DNA from: UBA10364 sp049611965
GTDB lineage: Bacteria; Bacteroidota; Bacteroidia; Flavobacteriales; Schleiferiaceae
Assembly (NCBI GenBank): GCA_049611965.1
Contig: JBMZBC010000001.1
Location: 1 to 64,000, forward strand
Direction of reading: 5' to 3'
Length of the DNA stretch: 64,000 bases
This document shows positions 16,309 to 23,535 of this stretch, one piece after another. Both the position numbers and the translations under genes were made by a program. The notes under the pieces were generated by a model, which worked only from the letters and a program-made list of their open reading frames with translations, ran no database searches and was not told where the DNA came from. The stretch's first letter is position 1. Every line of letters starts with the position of its first letter.

Positions 16309-17318
16309 AAAAAGGAATCTTTTTAATTGCTGTGATAGCAGTTACGGCGTGCACAAAGACGCCATTACCCGCTGAATCAACAGTCTACGAGGATGCGTTG
16401 TTGATTTTGAATGAAGGTGCTTTTACAGGAGGGACAGCAACAATCGATGCTCTAGGTGGAAACTCTGATACTGTAATTCAATCTGCCTTTAGTACAGAAA
16501 ACGGCTTTGCCTTAGGAAATATAGGTCAGTATATGATACACGCCGATTCATTGCTCGTTGTTTCTATGAATAATGCGGGTATAATTCGCGGTATAAGCAG
16601 AAAATCTATGCAAGAGCATTGGTCGGCTTTAGTATCGGGTCCAAGGTATTTGGCGGAAACTGGAAACAAAATCGTAGTAACAACGTGGTCGTCGGATTAC
16701 ATCAAGGTCCTTGATAAATACACAGGTCAGCTCACAGATAGTATTAATGTTTTCGGGGTAAGTGAACAAGTGCATGCCGATGGTGATTTGGTCTATGTTG
16801 GTCTCAATGGTGGTTTCGGTAATGATGACCGAGTAGCGGTTGTAGACCTCAATACTAGCAGTGTGGATACTCTTAAAGTAGGGGATAAGCCGAATTCGTT
16901 TGTACAAATTGGTTCTGCAGTGTATGTAATGTGTGCAGGCTATGAAGACTGGTCGGGATCTGGTTCAACACCGGCAAGCCTATGGAAAATTGAGAACGGC
17001 TCTGCCGTAGAAGTAATCGCTGCACCAACGAATGCCGTTCACGCAATTGCATTAAAAACCGATGGAACAAACTTGTACTTCTTAAACGCGTCGTATTCAG
17101 GTGCCGTAGTGAAGACGTCGTTGGATCCTACTGCGTGGCCTTCGGCTGCTATTACCAATGCGGGAGGATATAATCTTGATTTACTGGCAAACGTTCTTTA
17201 TCTGCATGATGCAAAGGACTATGCAAGTGCGGGTAAAGTGTACCAATACGATTTGAACGGTACGCTGCTAGATAGTATTGACGCAGGAATTATTCCACGC
17301 CAAGCCTTGGTAAATTAA
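16305..17318 (+). CDS. Surface beta-propeller lipoprotein, BtuG-like (YncE/DUF5074 type)
   Basis: A 337-residue lipoprotein (lipobox TAC, Cys16). The mature part consists of repeated 40-50 residue blade-like units (for example SGPRYLAETGNKIVVTTW, DDRVAVVDLNTSSVD, NSFVQIGSAVYVMC), the hallmark of a seven-bladed YncE-like propeller. In Bacteroides, BtuG is such a surface lipoprotein that binds B12 with very high affinity and hands it to BtuB. The ATGA overlap with the BtuB-like gene and the shared riboswitch make the same role likely here. Identity to BtuG proper is inferred from fold and context only. Confidence 0.8.
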   Translation: MKKGIFLIAVIAVTACTKTPLPAESTVYEDALLILNEGAFTGGTATIDALGGNSDTVIQSAFSTENGFALGNIGQYMIHADSLLVVSMNNAGIIRGISRKSMQEHWSALVSGPRYLAETGNKIVVTTWSSDYIKVLDKYTGQLTDSINVFGVSEQVHADGDLVYVGLNGGFGNDDRVAVVDLNTSSVDTLKVGDKPNSFVQIGSAVYVMCAGYEDWSGSGSTPASLWKIENGSAVEVIAAPTNAVHAIALKTDGTNLYFLNASYSGAVVKTSLDPTAWPSAAITNAGGYNLDLLANVLYLHDAKDYASAGKVYQYDLNGTLLDSIDAGIIPRQALVN

Positions 17319-17839
17319 GCGTTGGCTGTTGCCTTTACTCTAGATTCTGCGTAACCTGCAATTGCAGAGAACAAGAAGCTAGAAAGAAGCTCAGGTGCAT
17401 AAAACGGGATCGCTGCAGTATACGCTGCTAGTAGTCCCATTCCTGTTTTTGGATAAGGGCTAAAGGCACTTATCCAGACTCCGAAGTTTGAAACAGCAAA
17501 GAAGATGATGCTTCCCGCAATTAGACCTAATGCAGCACTTTTACGTGATTTACTCAAGTAACCCATTAATGAATATGCTGCGAAGCCAATGTAGGTAAAC
17601 AAGCTACCTGAGTACATGAAGATAAATTCACCTGTAGGGTATACTAGATTGTTCAGCACTAAATCAGTAACCATCATTGTGCCAGCCATTATGGCTAATG
17701 ATTGCCAAACGTTTTTACCCGAAAATGCGGTGTAAAAAGCGAGCGCTCCCATAGCCGTAAAGTTCGGATAATGAGGTAACAATCGGCTTAAGGCGGCTAC
17801 CAAAATGAGGACGGCAAATACAGTTGCTTTTGATTTCAT
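17315..17839 (-). CDS. DUF6580-type integral membrane protein, putative transporter component
   Basis: A 174-residue protein of five to six membrane helices (LPHYPNFTAMGALAFYTAFSG near residue 24-44 is a recognisable DUF6580 block). Size and topology resemble substrate-binding S components of ECF vitamin transporters. It converges with the BtuG-like gene, sharing four bases at their stops, so it is near the B12 locus but not in its operon and has its own promoter (-7 at 17859-17866). A role in B12 or another vitamin is only an inference from position. Confidence 0.75.
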   Translation of the reverse strand: MKSKATVFAVLILVAALSRLLPHYPNFTAMGALAFYTAFSGKNVWQSLAIMAGTMMVTDLVLNNLVYPTGEFIFMYSGSLFTYIGFAAYSLMGYLSKSRKSAALGLIAGSIIFFAVSNFGVWISAFSPYPKTGMGLLAAYTAAIPFYAPELLSSFLFSAIAGYAESRVKATANA

Positions 17840-17858
17840 TGTGCTATCGTTTACCCCA

Positions 17859-17866
17859 CAAATATA
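17859..17866 (-). promoter_or_regulatory. -7 box for the DUF6580 gene
   Basis: Read leftward, TATATTTG is a perfect -7 box ending 19 bases before the start codon at 17839. No riboswitch fits in this short leader. Confidence 0.6.
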
Positions 17867-17874
17867 CTACGCCT

Positions 17875-18225
17875 TTATTGCTCTACGAAAGATTTATACG
17901 TTCCATCTGCATTGAGAACGATCATAGTATTCTTTCCCTTAGAAACGGTCTTGATTTTCTCTATCACTTTAACCTTAGGCTCCTGGGTAGTATTGGGGTT
18001 ATTAGGGATTGGGGTAGGTGACGATGTGCCCGTCAGTAAAAAGCGCAGGTCCAATTCAGAATCAAATGCAGCGAGGTTAATGACGAACTGTAGTGACGGC
18101 TTATTACGACCGCCAAGAATATGTACTACGGTAGATCTGTTCATTCCGAGCTCTTTGGCGAGCTCAGGAGCAGAAAGACCCTTTTTTTTCATCCAAGTAT
18201 CTATACGATCAACTACTTCTTGCAT
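17875..18225 (-). CDS. XRE-family helix-turn-helix regulator
   Basis: A 116-residue DNA-binding protein. Residues 1-66 form an XRE-type HTH (LSAPELAKELGMNRSTVVHILGG, with the recognition helix around MNRSTVVHI). A Pro/Asn/Thr-rich linker (about 70-80) leads to a basic C-terminal segment ending in NADGTYKSFVEQ that could bind a ligand or partner. Similar short two-part proteins are common in Flavobacteriales, with no known target. It lies 35 bases upstream of the DUF6580 gene on the same strand; whether it regulates that gene is unknown. Confidence 0.8.
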   Translation of the reverse strand: MQEVVDRIDTWMKKKGLSAPELAKELGMNRSTVVHILGGRNKPSLQFVINLAAFDSELDLRFLLTGTSSPTPIPNNPNTTQEPKVKVIEKIKTVSKGKNTMIVLNADGTYKSFVEQ

Positions 18226-18385
18226 GAAAACTAAATTAATTCAAATGAAACAGAACTAGAGCAAAGTCAAAAAGAAGAAATTAACAAGTCAACACCTTGT
18301 GATCTTACATAAAACTTAAAACAGAAACCAAAACTTTAATAGTTTGAATTTAAAACACTGATAAACAATATTATAAACTTGATTT

Positions 18386-19354
18386 TTATAGCGTTTCACG
18401 TAATGAAAAAAGGACTTCGTTTTGCTCGCCTATCAATTTAATATCGATAGTCTTAGGAAGGTTATTTTTAAAATTCACACGCATTAATCCAAAGTGATTT
18501 GTTTCAGTTGTATTGACATGAGTCCGATAGATGTTGTTCTCTTCGTGGTGTGGAAAGCTCTTTGCTGTAAGAGGTGATGCGGTTGCATCGTAAATCGATT
18601 TTCCATTGTCTGTTATTAGCTTACTTATCTCGCCGTGATGCCTATCGCCAGTAAGGACCACTGGAATCCCTGAACTATTTGATAATAAGTCAATTAAACG
18701 TTGCCGCTCCTCGGGATAAATACTCACATTTTCGAAAGTTTGTGCAGAATTCAGAAACTGACCACCCATTAGAACAATCTTGATTTTAGCGCTAGAACTA
18801 GTGTAGGCAGTATCTAGCCATGCCAATTGTTCTGCGCCATAGAGTGTTGCTCCTGTAGAATCTACAGGGATTTTAAATGTCCGGTTGTCTAGAAAGAAGA
18901 ATTCTACAAGCCCCTCATGACTCTTCTTGGAGCCGTAATAACTTTTAGGGTTAGGCATAGAGTAGGAGGGCTTCCAGAAGTATTTGAAATAGTCCATAGT
19001 GAGATCTAATCCCTCGCTCAAGCTACTACAGTCGTTAGGTCCTGCGTCATGATCGTCCCAAATCGCCAAATGTTCGGATTTAGCGAGTAACTCTTGGAAT
19101 TGTGCTCGTTCGAATACGTCGCGGTACTTAGCCTCAACACTATCGCGATGCTTCCATTCATCGTTCTTCAAATAGACGTTGTCGCCAAGCCATATCATAT
19201 AATCAGCGCTGTCTAAGGCACTCGAAAGGTGAGGCAAGACAGAGAGATTGTACTCAGGGTCATTACAACTTCCAAAAGCAACAGTTACAGATGTTTCATT
19301 TGTATCACACGACTGATTCAAAAGAAACAATAACAAGAGATAATGTGGTTTCAT
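18386..19354 (-). CDS. PhoD-like alkaline phosphatase family lipoprotein
   Basis: A 322-residue probable lipoprotein (NQSC lipobox, Cys16). The metallophosphoesterase motifs of the PhoD group are present: AFGSCNDP near the start of the mature protein, MIWLGDNVYL (metal Asp and Asn), IWDDHDAGPNDCSS and LTGDRHHGEIS. PhoD proteins are Ca/Fe-dependent phosphodiesterases or phosphatases of the envelope that release phosphate from organic esters. No Pho regulon box was recognised upstream. The 161-bp gap to the XRE gene (18226-18385) is very AT-rich with no confident feature. Confidence 0.88.
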   Translation of the reverse strand: MKPHYLLLLFLLNQSCDTNETSVTVAFGSCNDPEYNLSVLPHLSSALDSADYMIWLGDNVYLKNDEWKHRDSVEAKYRDVFERAQFQELLAKSEHLAIWDDHDAGPNDCSSLSEGLDLTMDYFKYFWKPSYSMPNPKSYYGSKKSHEGLVEFFFLDNRTFKIPVDSTGATLYGAEQLAWLDTAYTSSSAKIKIVLMGGQFLNSAQTFENVSIYPEERQRLIDLLSNSSGIPVVLTGDRHHGEISKLITDNGKSIYDATASPLTAKSFPHHEENNIYRTHVNTTETNHFGLMRVNFKNNLPKTIDIKLIGEQNEVLFSLRETL

Positions 19355-19407
19355 TTGTAAATGGGATTAGTCGTACAATTTCGATAATGAATCTTAAATA
19401 AAGACCC

Positions 19408-19415
19408 TAAATTTG
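19408..19415 (+). promoter_or_regulatory. -7 box of the M14 peptidase gene
   Basis: TAAATTTG is a perfect -7 box 15 bases before the ATG at 19431. The TTG inside it is in frame with the gene but is promoter, not start codon. Confidence 0.65.
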
Positions 19416-19430
19416 AACGCACGGAAAGAA

Positions 19431-20489
19431 ATGATGCGATACATTTATAAAAACAACCAGTACCTGCCTTATAACGAGCTTATCGGCCTTTATAATTGGG
19501 ATATTATTGGCTATTCTTCTGAAGAAAGACCCATTTTTAGTGCCGTATTGGGCGACGGTACTCGTGATATCTGTATTTGGGCAGGTATGCATGGGAATGA
19601 AACCACGGGTATTCACATCATTTTACAGCTAATTGAAAAGTTTCAATCGAAACAAATTAATGCAGCAGGCTTCAAGCTTCATATCATTCCAGTGATCAAC
19701 CCAGATGCCTATGTTAGGTATACACGTCGAAATGGGATGGGTGTTGATTTGAACAGGGATTTTAGGTCTTTCCAAACTGTAGAAAGCGCCAAGCTTATCG
19801 GTTGGTTACGAATGATTGAACCAGAATTGTGCTTTAATCTTCACGATCAGCGGACTATTTTCCATGTGAATGGGCACAGTGCCTTCACCTCACTACTGGT
19901 TCCTTCAAGTGAAAGTACTCGCGAGATAACGCCACTTCGTCGTCGAATTATGAATAGGTTGGGTAACGCCCTTGACGCTATGAACCACGATTTGATTGGA
20001 GTTGGTCGCTATACTGATGAATTTTATCCAACGGCAGTAGGCGACTACCTAATGTCACAGGATATCCCAAATATTCTAATCGAAAGTGGTGTCGCCAAAG
20101 GAGATTTGGATAGAGCTAAAGCACGTGAATTTGGCGTTCAGGTCATTCTTCAATCATTGGCTGCTTCAGAAGATCCAACAACCACTTACGATGAGCTGCC
20201 GTTAAACGAAATGGGCCAATTAGAGTGGGTATTTACCAATGTATTGTATGCGCACATGCGAGTAGATGTAGCTGTAAAGCGCATTCTGGCCATGAACGGT
20301 CACCACAAAGCAGTGATATACACCGTAGACGACTTAGGGGATTTAGCAGCACGTCCGAGGCTATATGAAATAGACGGATCCCAGATAGGGCTAACTGAAG
20401 CGCTCAGCGTGGATCGTCCTATTACCGGTGATTTTGGTACCGTGGTTTTCGAAGACGGAATCATAGTAAGCGGTCAATTGGAAGAATAG
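19431..20489 (+). CDS. M14-type zinc carboxypeptidase / succinylglutamate desuccinylase-like
   Basis: A cytoplasmic enzyme of 352 residues starting MMRYIYKNN, with GGAAAGAA upstream as ribosome binding site. Zinc ligands typical of the M14 superfamily are visible: HGNE in WAGMHGNETTGIH, and a later His in FNLHDQR. The substrate-binding DLNRDF block is present and LIESG lies in the expected region for the catalytic Glu. The C-terminal about 100 residues form an additional beta-rich domain. The exact substrate (a peptide or an N-acyl amino acid) cannot be told. Confidence 0.85.
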   Translation: MMRYIYKNNQYLPYNELIGLYNWDIIGYSSEERPIFSAVLGDGTRDICIWAGMHGNETTGIHIILQLIEKFQSKQINAAGFKLHIIPVINPDAYVRYTRRNGMGVDLNRDFRSFQTVESAKLIGWLRMIEPELCFNLHDQRTIFHVNGHSAFTSLLVPSSESTREITPLRRRIMNRLGNALDAMNHDLIGVGRYTDEFYPTAVGDYLMSQDIPNILIESGVAKGDLDRAKAREFGVQVILQSLAASEDPTTTYDELPLNEMGQLEWVFTNVLYAHMRVDVAVKRILAMNGHHKAVIYTVDDLGDLAARPRLYEIDGSQIGLTEALSVDRPITGDFGTVVFEDGIIVSGQLEE

Positions 20490-20510
20490 GCCCCTCGGTT
20501 AGAGAGGCCT
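20488..20510. other. Hairpin between convergent genes, no T-run
   Basis: AGGCC/GGCCT (20488-20492 with 20506-20510) and CTC/GAG inside form a stem with one mismatch right at the M14 stop. It could slow polymerase from both sides, but the U-tract of an intrinsic terminator is missing. Confidence 0.35.
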
Positions 20511-20520
20511 AATGCTAGAG

Positions 20521-20853
20521 CTATTCAGGCTTTTTACCGCCCAACATCAACATGTCCTTTGCGACTACCTCGGTAAAGTATTTCTTTACTCCCTCCGCAT
20601 TTTCGTACGAACGAGTCACTAAACGGCCTGATATGCCTACTTTATCCCCTTTCTTAAGGTATTGCTCCATCGTCTGTGCTAACCCGCCCCAGGCGATAAT
20701 ATTGTGCCAATCAGTCATGGTTTTCTTGTTGCCATCACTATCGCGATACACCGTATTTGTCGCTAGCGTAAATGTCGTTTTAACACTCTTGTTGATTTCT
20801 TTGGAATCTGGATTCATTCCAAGATGTCCGATCAATTGAACTTGATTTTCCAT
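20521..20853 (-). CDS. ssb: Short single-stranded DNA-binding protein
   Basis: A 110-residue OB-fold SSB from the ATG at 20853 (MENQVQLIGHLGMNPDSK). Typical strands are FTLATNTVYRD, TDWHNIIAWG, YLKKGDKVGISGRL and YFTEVVAKDMLMLG. It ends in GGKKPE immediately after the OB fold and therefore lacks the Pro/Gly linker and acidic DDDIPF-type tip that recruits repair and replication partners. It is thus likely an accessory SSB rather than the main replicative one. A longer in-frame reading to 20883 is rejected as non-homologous. Confidence 0.9.
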   Translation of the reverse strand: MENQVQLIGHLGMNPDSKEINKSVKTTFTLATNTVYRDSDGNKKTMTDWHNIIAWGGLAQTMEQYLKKGDKVGISGRLVTRSYENAEGVKKYFTEVVAKDMLMLGGKKPE

Positions 20854-20935
20854 TGTAATTAAGGATTTAAGTATTAGTCCCAATAAATTGGCCTGGATTG
20901 CGGTAAGCCCCTAATAATGTGGAAAACAAAAGGTT

Positions 20936-21601
20936 TTAAACAGGACGTTTGATAGTATTTATGGTCGTAAAGGCCGAATTCACGTCTGCACTGTGTACAA
21001 TGAATGTAGCCTCGTTTGTAGTTGATATGATTTCCTTTATTGGCACTCCGGCGGAGGCAATATGTTTGAAGAAGAAGTAGTAGAGACCTATGACCTCTGA
21101 ACTACTCGATGGCAAGCGGAGTGTGATTGAACTGAGTTCAGTTTCTGTACTCAATAAGGTTTCGCCTTGCATGGCTTGCTCCAAATACATTTGGTACTTC
21201 TCACTTACAATAATGGTGGTCTCTTCCATACCGCCTGTGAAGCTGTGAAATCCATCATTGTCTTCAGCAATAGATTCAAGAAATGCCGCTTGTTTTGCTG
21301 GAAGGGCATTGGTTTTAACATAGGTGTAGGTGACCAGGTTTGAACGTACAATGATATCACCGAGCGATGCGATAAACTGCTGGAGCTTGTGTTGCATTTT
21401 GAGCTGTAGACGTGGCTCACGTCGACGAATGGCCATGACAAGTGCACTCTCTTTTACTTCTTTACCAGTGCTAGCGGCTATTTCGGGCTGCAATAAACGG
21501 GCAAGGGAACTTAGATTAATAAGTTCTTCCTGGAGTGCTTCTTCCAAAAACGGTCGCTTCCTCAATGCTTCTTCTAAGGCCTCTCGTAAATTCATGTGCA
21601 T
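20936..21601 (-). CDS. ACT-like domain protein, aspartate kinase-related, function unknown
   Basis: A 221-residue cytoplasmic protein. The N-terminal half (residues 1-95) is helical and charged and resembles a small winged-helix or dimerisation unit. The C-terminal 75 residues (from SSITLRLPSSSSEVIG) follow the beta-alpha-beta rhythm of ACT domains: a strand, a helix over FFFKHIASAGVPIKEI, a strand STTNEATFIVHSADV and a terminal helix. Similar Bacteroidota proteins are often labelled aspartate kinase because of this domain, but no kinase domain is present. It probably senses an amino acid. It has a complete promoter of its own. Confidence 0.7.
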   Translation of the reverse strand: MHMNLREALEEALRKRPFLEEALQEELINLSSLARLLQPEIAASTGKEVKESALVMAIRRREPRLQLKMQHKLQQFIASLGDIIVRSNLVTYTYVKTNALPAKQAAFLESIAEDNDGFHSFTGGMEETTIIVSEKYQMYLEQAMQGETLLSTETELSSITLRLPSSSSEVIGLYYFFFKHIASAGVPIKEIISTTNEATFIVHSADVNSAFTTINTIKRPV

Positions 21602-21612
21602 TCAATTTGTGG

Positions 21613-21644
21613 CAAAACTATCACTCTGTTTAATTTTAAACAAA
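21613..21644 (-). promoter_or_regulatory. Complete promoter of the ACT-like gene
   Basis: Read leftward, TTTG (21641-21644) and TAGTTTTG (21613-21620) are 20 bases apart, a perfect match to TTTG-N17-23-TAnnTTTG. Confidence 0.75.
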
Positions 21645-21683
21645 CCAATTCTATTTAAACACATCAAACATCCGCCTATTACG

Positions 21684-21691
21684 TACTTTTG
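21684..21691 (+). promoter_or_regulatory. -7 box immediately upstream of the BaiN-like gene
   Basis: TACTTTTG is a perfect -7 box ending four bases before the ATG at 21696, so transcription should begin at or next to the start codon (leaderless). No clear -33 TTTG lies at the usual distance. Confidence 0.55.
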
Positions 21692-21695
21692 TCTC

Positions 21696-22919
21696 ATGAA
21701 TAACGTCGTTGTCATAGGAGGGGGTGCTGCCGGTTTCTTTGCGGCCATATCTTGCGCTGAGGCGAACCCTGAACTAAATGTGCTGCTACTAGAAAAAGGC
21801 AAAGATGTCCTAGGTAAGGTACTTATCAGCGGTGGCGGTCGTTGTAATGTTACACACGCTTGCTTCGACCCAAAAGAATTGGCTACCTATTACCCTAGAG
21901 GGGCTAAAGAACTACTGGGCCCTTTTCATAAGTTTCAGCCAGGTGATACCATGGAGTGGTTTGCCGATCGCGGTGTAGAGCTCAAGATTGAAGCGGATAA
22001 CCGCGTTTTCCCTGTGACCGATTCTTCGTCAACAATAGCCGATTGTTTAATAGAAATGGCCGAAGCTGCCGGTGTACAGGTGCGCAGGTCTTCTGGAGTC
22101 AAGGCGTTTACTCAGGCTGAGGATGGCACCTGGCAAATTCTAACCACTTCTGGTGAATCTTTAGTGGCAGATAAGCTCATGGTTGCCCCGGGTTCTTCAA
22201 AAGGCATTTGGGACCAATTGAAGAAGGCCGGTCATAAAATAGTACCTCCTGTACCTTCTTTATTCACGTTTAACATCAAAGATCCGCGAATCAAAGGACT
22301 CAGTGGAATTAGTCTACCTCATGCTACGGTTCAGGTTGCAAGTTCTGATTTAGAAGCCTCAGGTCCCCTGTTAATCACACACTGGGGATTGAGTGGTCCA
22401 GCGGTATTGCGTTTGAGTGCTTGGGGTGCGCGCGAATTAAACGATAGATATTACCGTTTCCCTATTCTGGTGAATTGGATTGGTCGCGATGAAGAGGTTG
22501 TCGTATCTGAATTTCTTCGAGAGAAGAAGGAGAGTGGTAAAAAGCGAATAGGAAATCACACCCACTACGAGGTGCCATTGCGACTATGGAAATCTATGGT
22601 TGCTGCCGCAGGTATTCCAACTACTGCCACATGGGGAGATATTTCAAGCAAGCAGATCAAGGCTTTGGCAAGTGAATTGTGCAGTGCTGTTTATCAAGTC
22701 ACTGGCAAGAGCACTTTTAAAGAAGAGTTCGTCACAGCGGGAGGTGTTGATCTCAAAGATGTGAATTTCAAAAGCTTCTCCTCTCGAGTTGTGCCTAATT
22801 TGTTTTTTGCTGGGGAGATTCTAAATATCGATGGAATCACAGGTGGATTTAACTTTCAAGCAGCGTGGACCGGTGGTTTTTTAGCCGGCAATGCTATGGC
22901 TGGCTACCCCTTAGATTAG
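21696..22919 (+). CDS. BaiN/HI0933-family NAD(P)/FAD-dependent oxidoreductase
   Basis: A 407-residue flavoprotein. The N-terminal dinucleotide site is VVIGGGAAGFFAA, followed by the family block GKVLISGGGRCNVTH. A cap domain and the C-terminal FAD motif FAGEILNIDGITGGFNFQAAWTGG complete it. Members are widely conserved flavin reductases of unknown physiological substrate; some reduce unsaturated bile-acid intermediates. The frame is open far upstream (to 21330), but that reading overlaps the divergent gene and has no family similarity; MNNVVVIGGG is the natural start. Its 3' end overlaps the convergent gene by nine bases. Confidence 0.93.
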   Translation: MNNVVVIGGGAAGFFAAISCAEANPELNVLLLEKGKDVLGKVLISGGGRCNVTHACFDPKELATYYPRGAKELLGPFHKFQPGDTMEWFADRGVELKIEADNRVFPVTDSSSTIADCLIEMAEAAGVQVRRSSGVKAFTQAEDGTWQILTTSGESLVADKLMVAPGSSKGIWDQLKKAGHKIVPPVPSLFTFNIKDPRIKGLSGISLPHATVQVASSDLEASGPLLITHWGLSGPAVLRLSAWGARELNDRYYRFPILVNWIGRDEEVVVSEFLREKKESGKKRIGNHTHYEVPLRLWKSMVAAAGIPTTATWGDISSKQIKALASELCSAVYQVTGKSTFKEEFVTAGGVDLKDVNFKSFSSRVVPNLFFAGEILNIDGITGGFNFQAAWTGGFLAGNAMAGYPLD

Positions 22920-23447
22920 GCCTTTTTTGGAAAGGTCTTGTAAGATTTTCTTTCCACGACTTTTCATCCCTGCGCTGCCTGTCTCTAGTGCCCATTGTAT
23001 GCTTTCCTGAAGTTCATGGGCCAATTCCGGATACCTTAAGACCAATTTGTGAAGAATACTCATGCTGTAGACTCTGGGTGCCACAGCATCGCTAGGTGTC
23101 ATCAATACTTTGAAGCAATAGTCGGCGAGTAGCCCTTCACGTTCTTCGTGTCGGGGCAATCTATATTTAGAGTAATACCGCAGGATGAATCGCACTTCTG
23201 CATCCGTTTGTGTTTTTTCAAGTTGTTCAATCATCATTTTTTCCTTGATGTAGAACACCTCTGGTCGTTTATCGCTGACGTGATGAAGTATCCAACTTCC
23301 TCTTAGCCGCTCTTTTTCATTGCCGTTAAAGGCATATTCCAAGACCTCTTCGAGTTTGTCAGAGTGCTGGGTAGCCCACTGTATCCATTCCAGATACACG
23401 TGTTCTTTGTCAATGGTGATTTCGTTTAAAGCGGTTTTTAAATCCAT
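22911..23447 (-). CDS. Hypothetical all-helical protein, HEAT-like repeats
   Basis: A 178-residue cytoplasmic protein. Its sequence is almost entirely amphipathic helices about 15 residues long in antiparallel pairs (RLRGSWILHHVSDKRPEVF, VRFILRYYSKYRLP, PRVYSMSILHKLVLRYPEL), consistent with a small HEAT/ARM repeat scaffold. No catalytic motif is seen. It converges with the BaiN-like gene (nine-base overlap) and is divergent from the LexA-like repressor, so it shares the operator region 23448-23535 and might be under the same control. Confidence 0.7.
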   Translation of the reverse strand: MDLKTALNEITIDKEHVYLEWIQWATQHSDKLEEVLEYAFNGNEKERLRGSWILHHVSDKRPEVFYIKEKMMIEQLEKTQTDAEVRFILRYYSKYRLPRHEEREGLLADYCFKVLMTPSDAVAPRVYSMSILHKLVLRYPELAHELQESIQWALETGSAGMKSRGKKILQDLSKKGLI

Positions 23448-23482
23448 CTAAAGAAAAAAGAAGCTATATAATGATGAAAATA

Positions 23483-23503
23483 TTAGAAATCTAATTAAAT
23501 TAG
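23483..23503. promoter_or_regulatory. Candidate operator of the LexA-like repressor
   Basis: Two overlapping perfect inverted repeats: TTAGA-AA-TCTAA (23483-23494) and CTAATT-A-AATTAG (23491-23503). They lie 33 bases before the repressor start, in the divergent intergenic region, as expected for an autoregulatory site. Confidence 0.5.
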
Positions 23504-23535
23504 CATTGTAAAACTACCGATTAAAGATAGGTCTT

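Noticed and set aside
18226..18385. Possible small RNA in the AT-rich gap between the XRE and PhoD-like genes
   Set aside because: Only a weak AAACT-TTAAT-AGTTT repeat and no promoter-terminator pair; insufficient to call.
19413..19430. TTG start for the M14 peptidase
   Set aside because: The TTG is the end of the perfect -7 box TAAATTTG; the ATG at 19431 has a purine-rich ribosome binding site.
21330..21695. Long in-frame extension upstream of the BaiN-like flavoprotein
   Set aside because: It runs antisense through the ACT-like gene, lacks family similarity and precedes the perfect -7 box at 21684; the natural start is MNNVVVIGGG at 21696.
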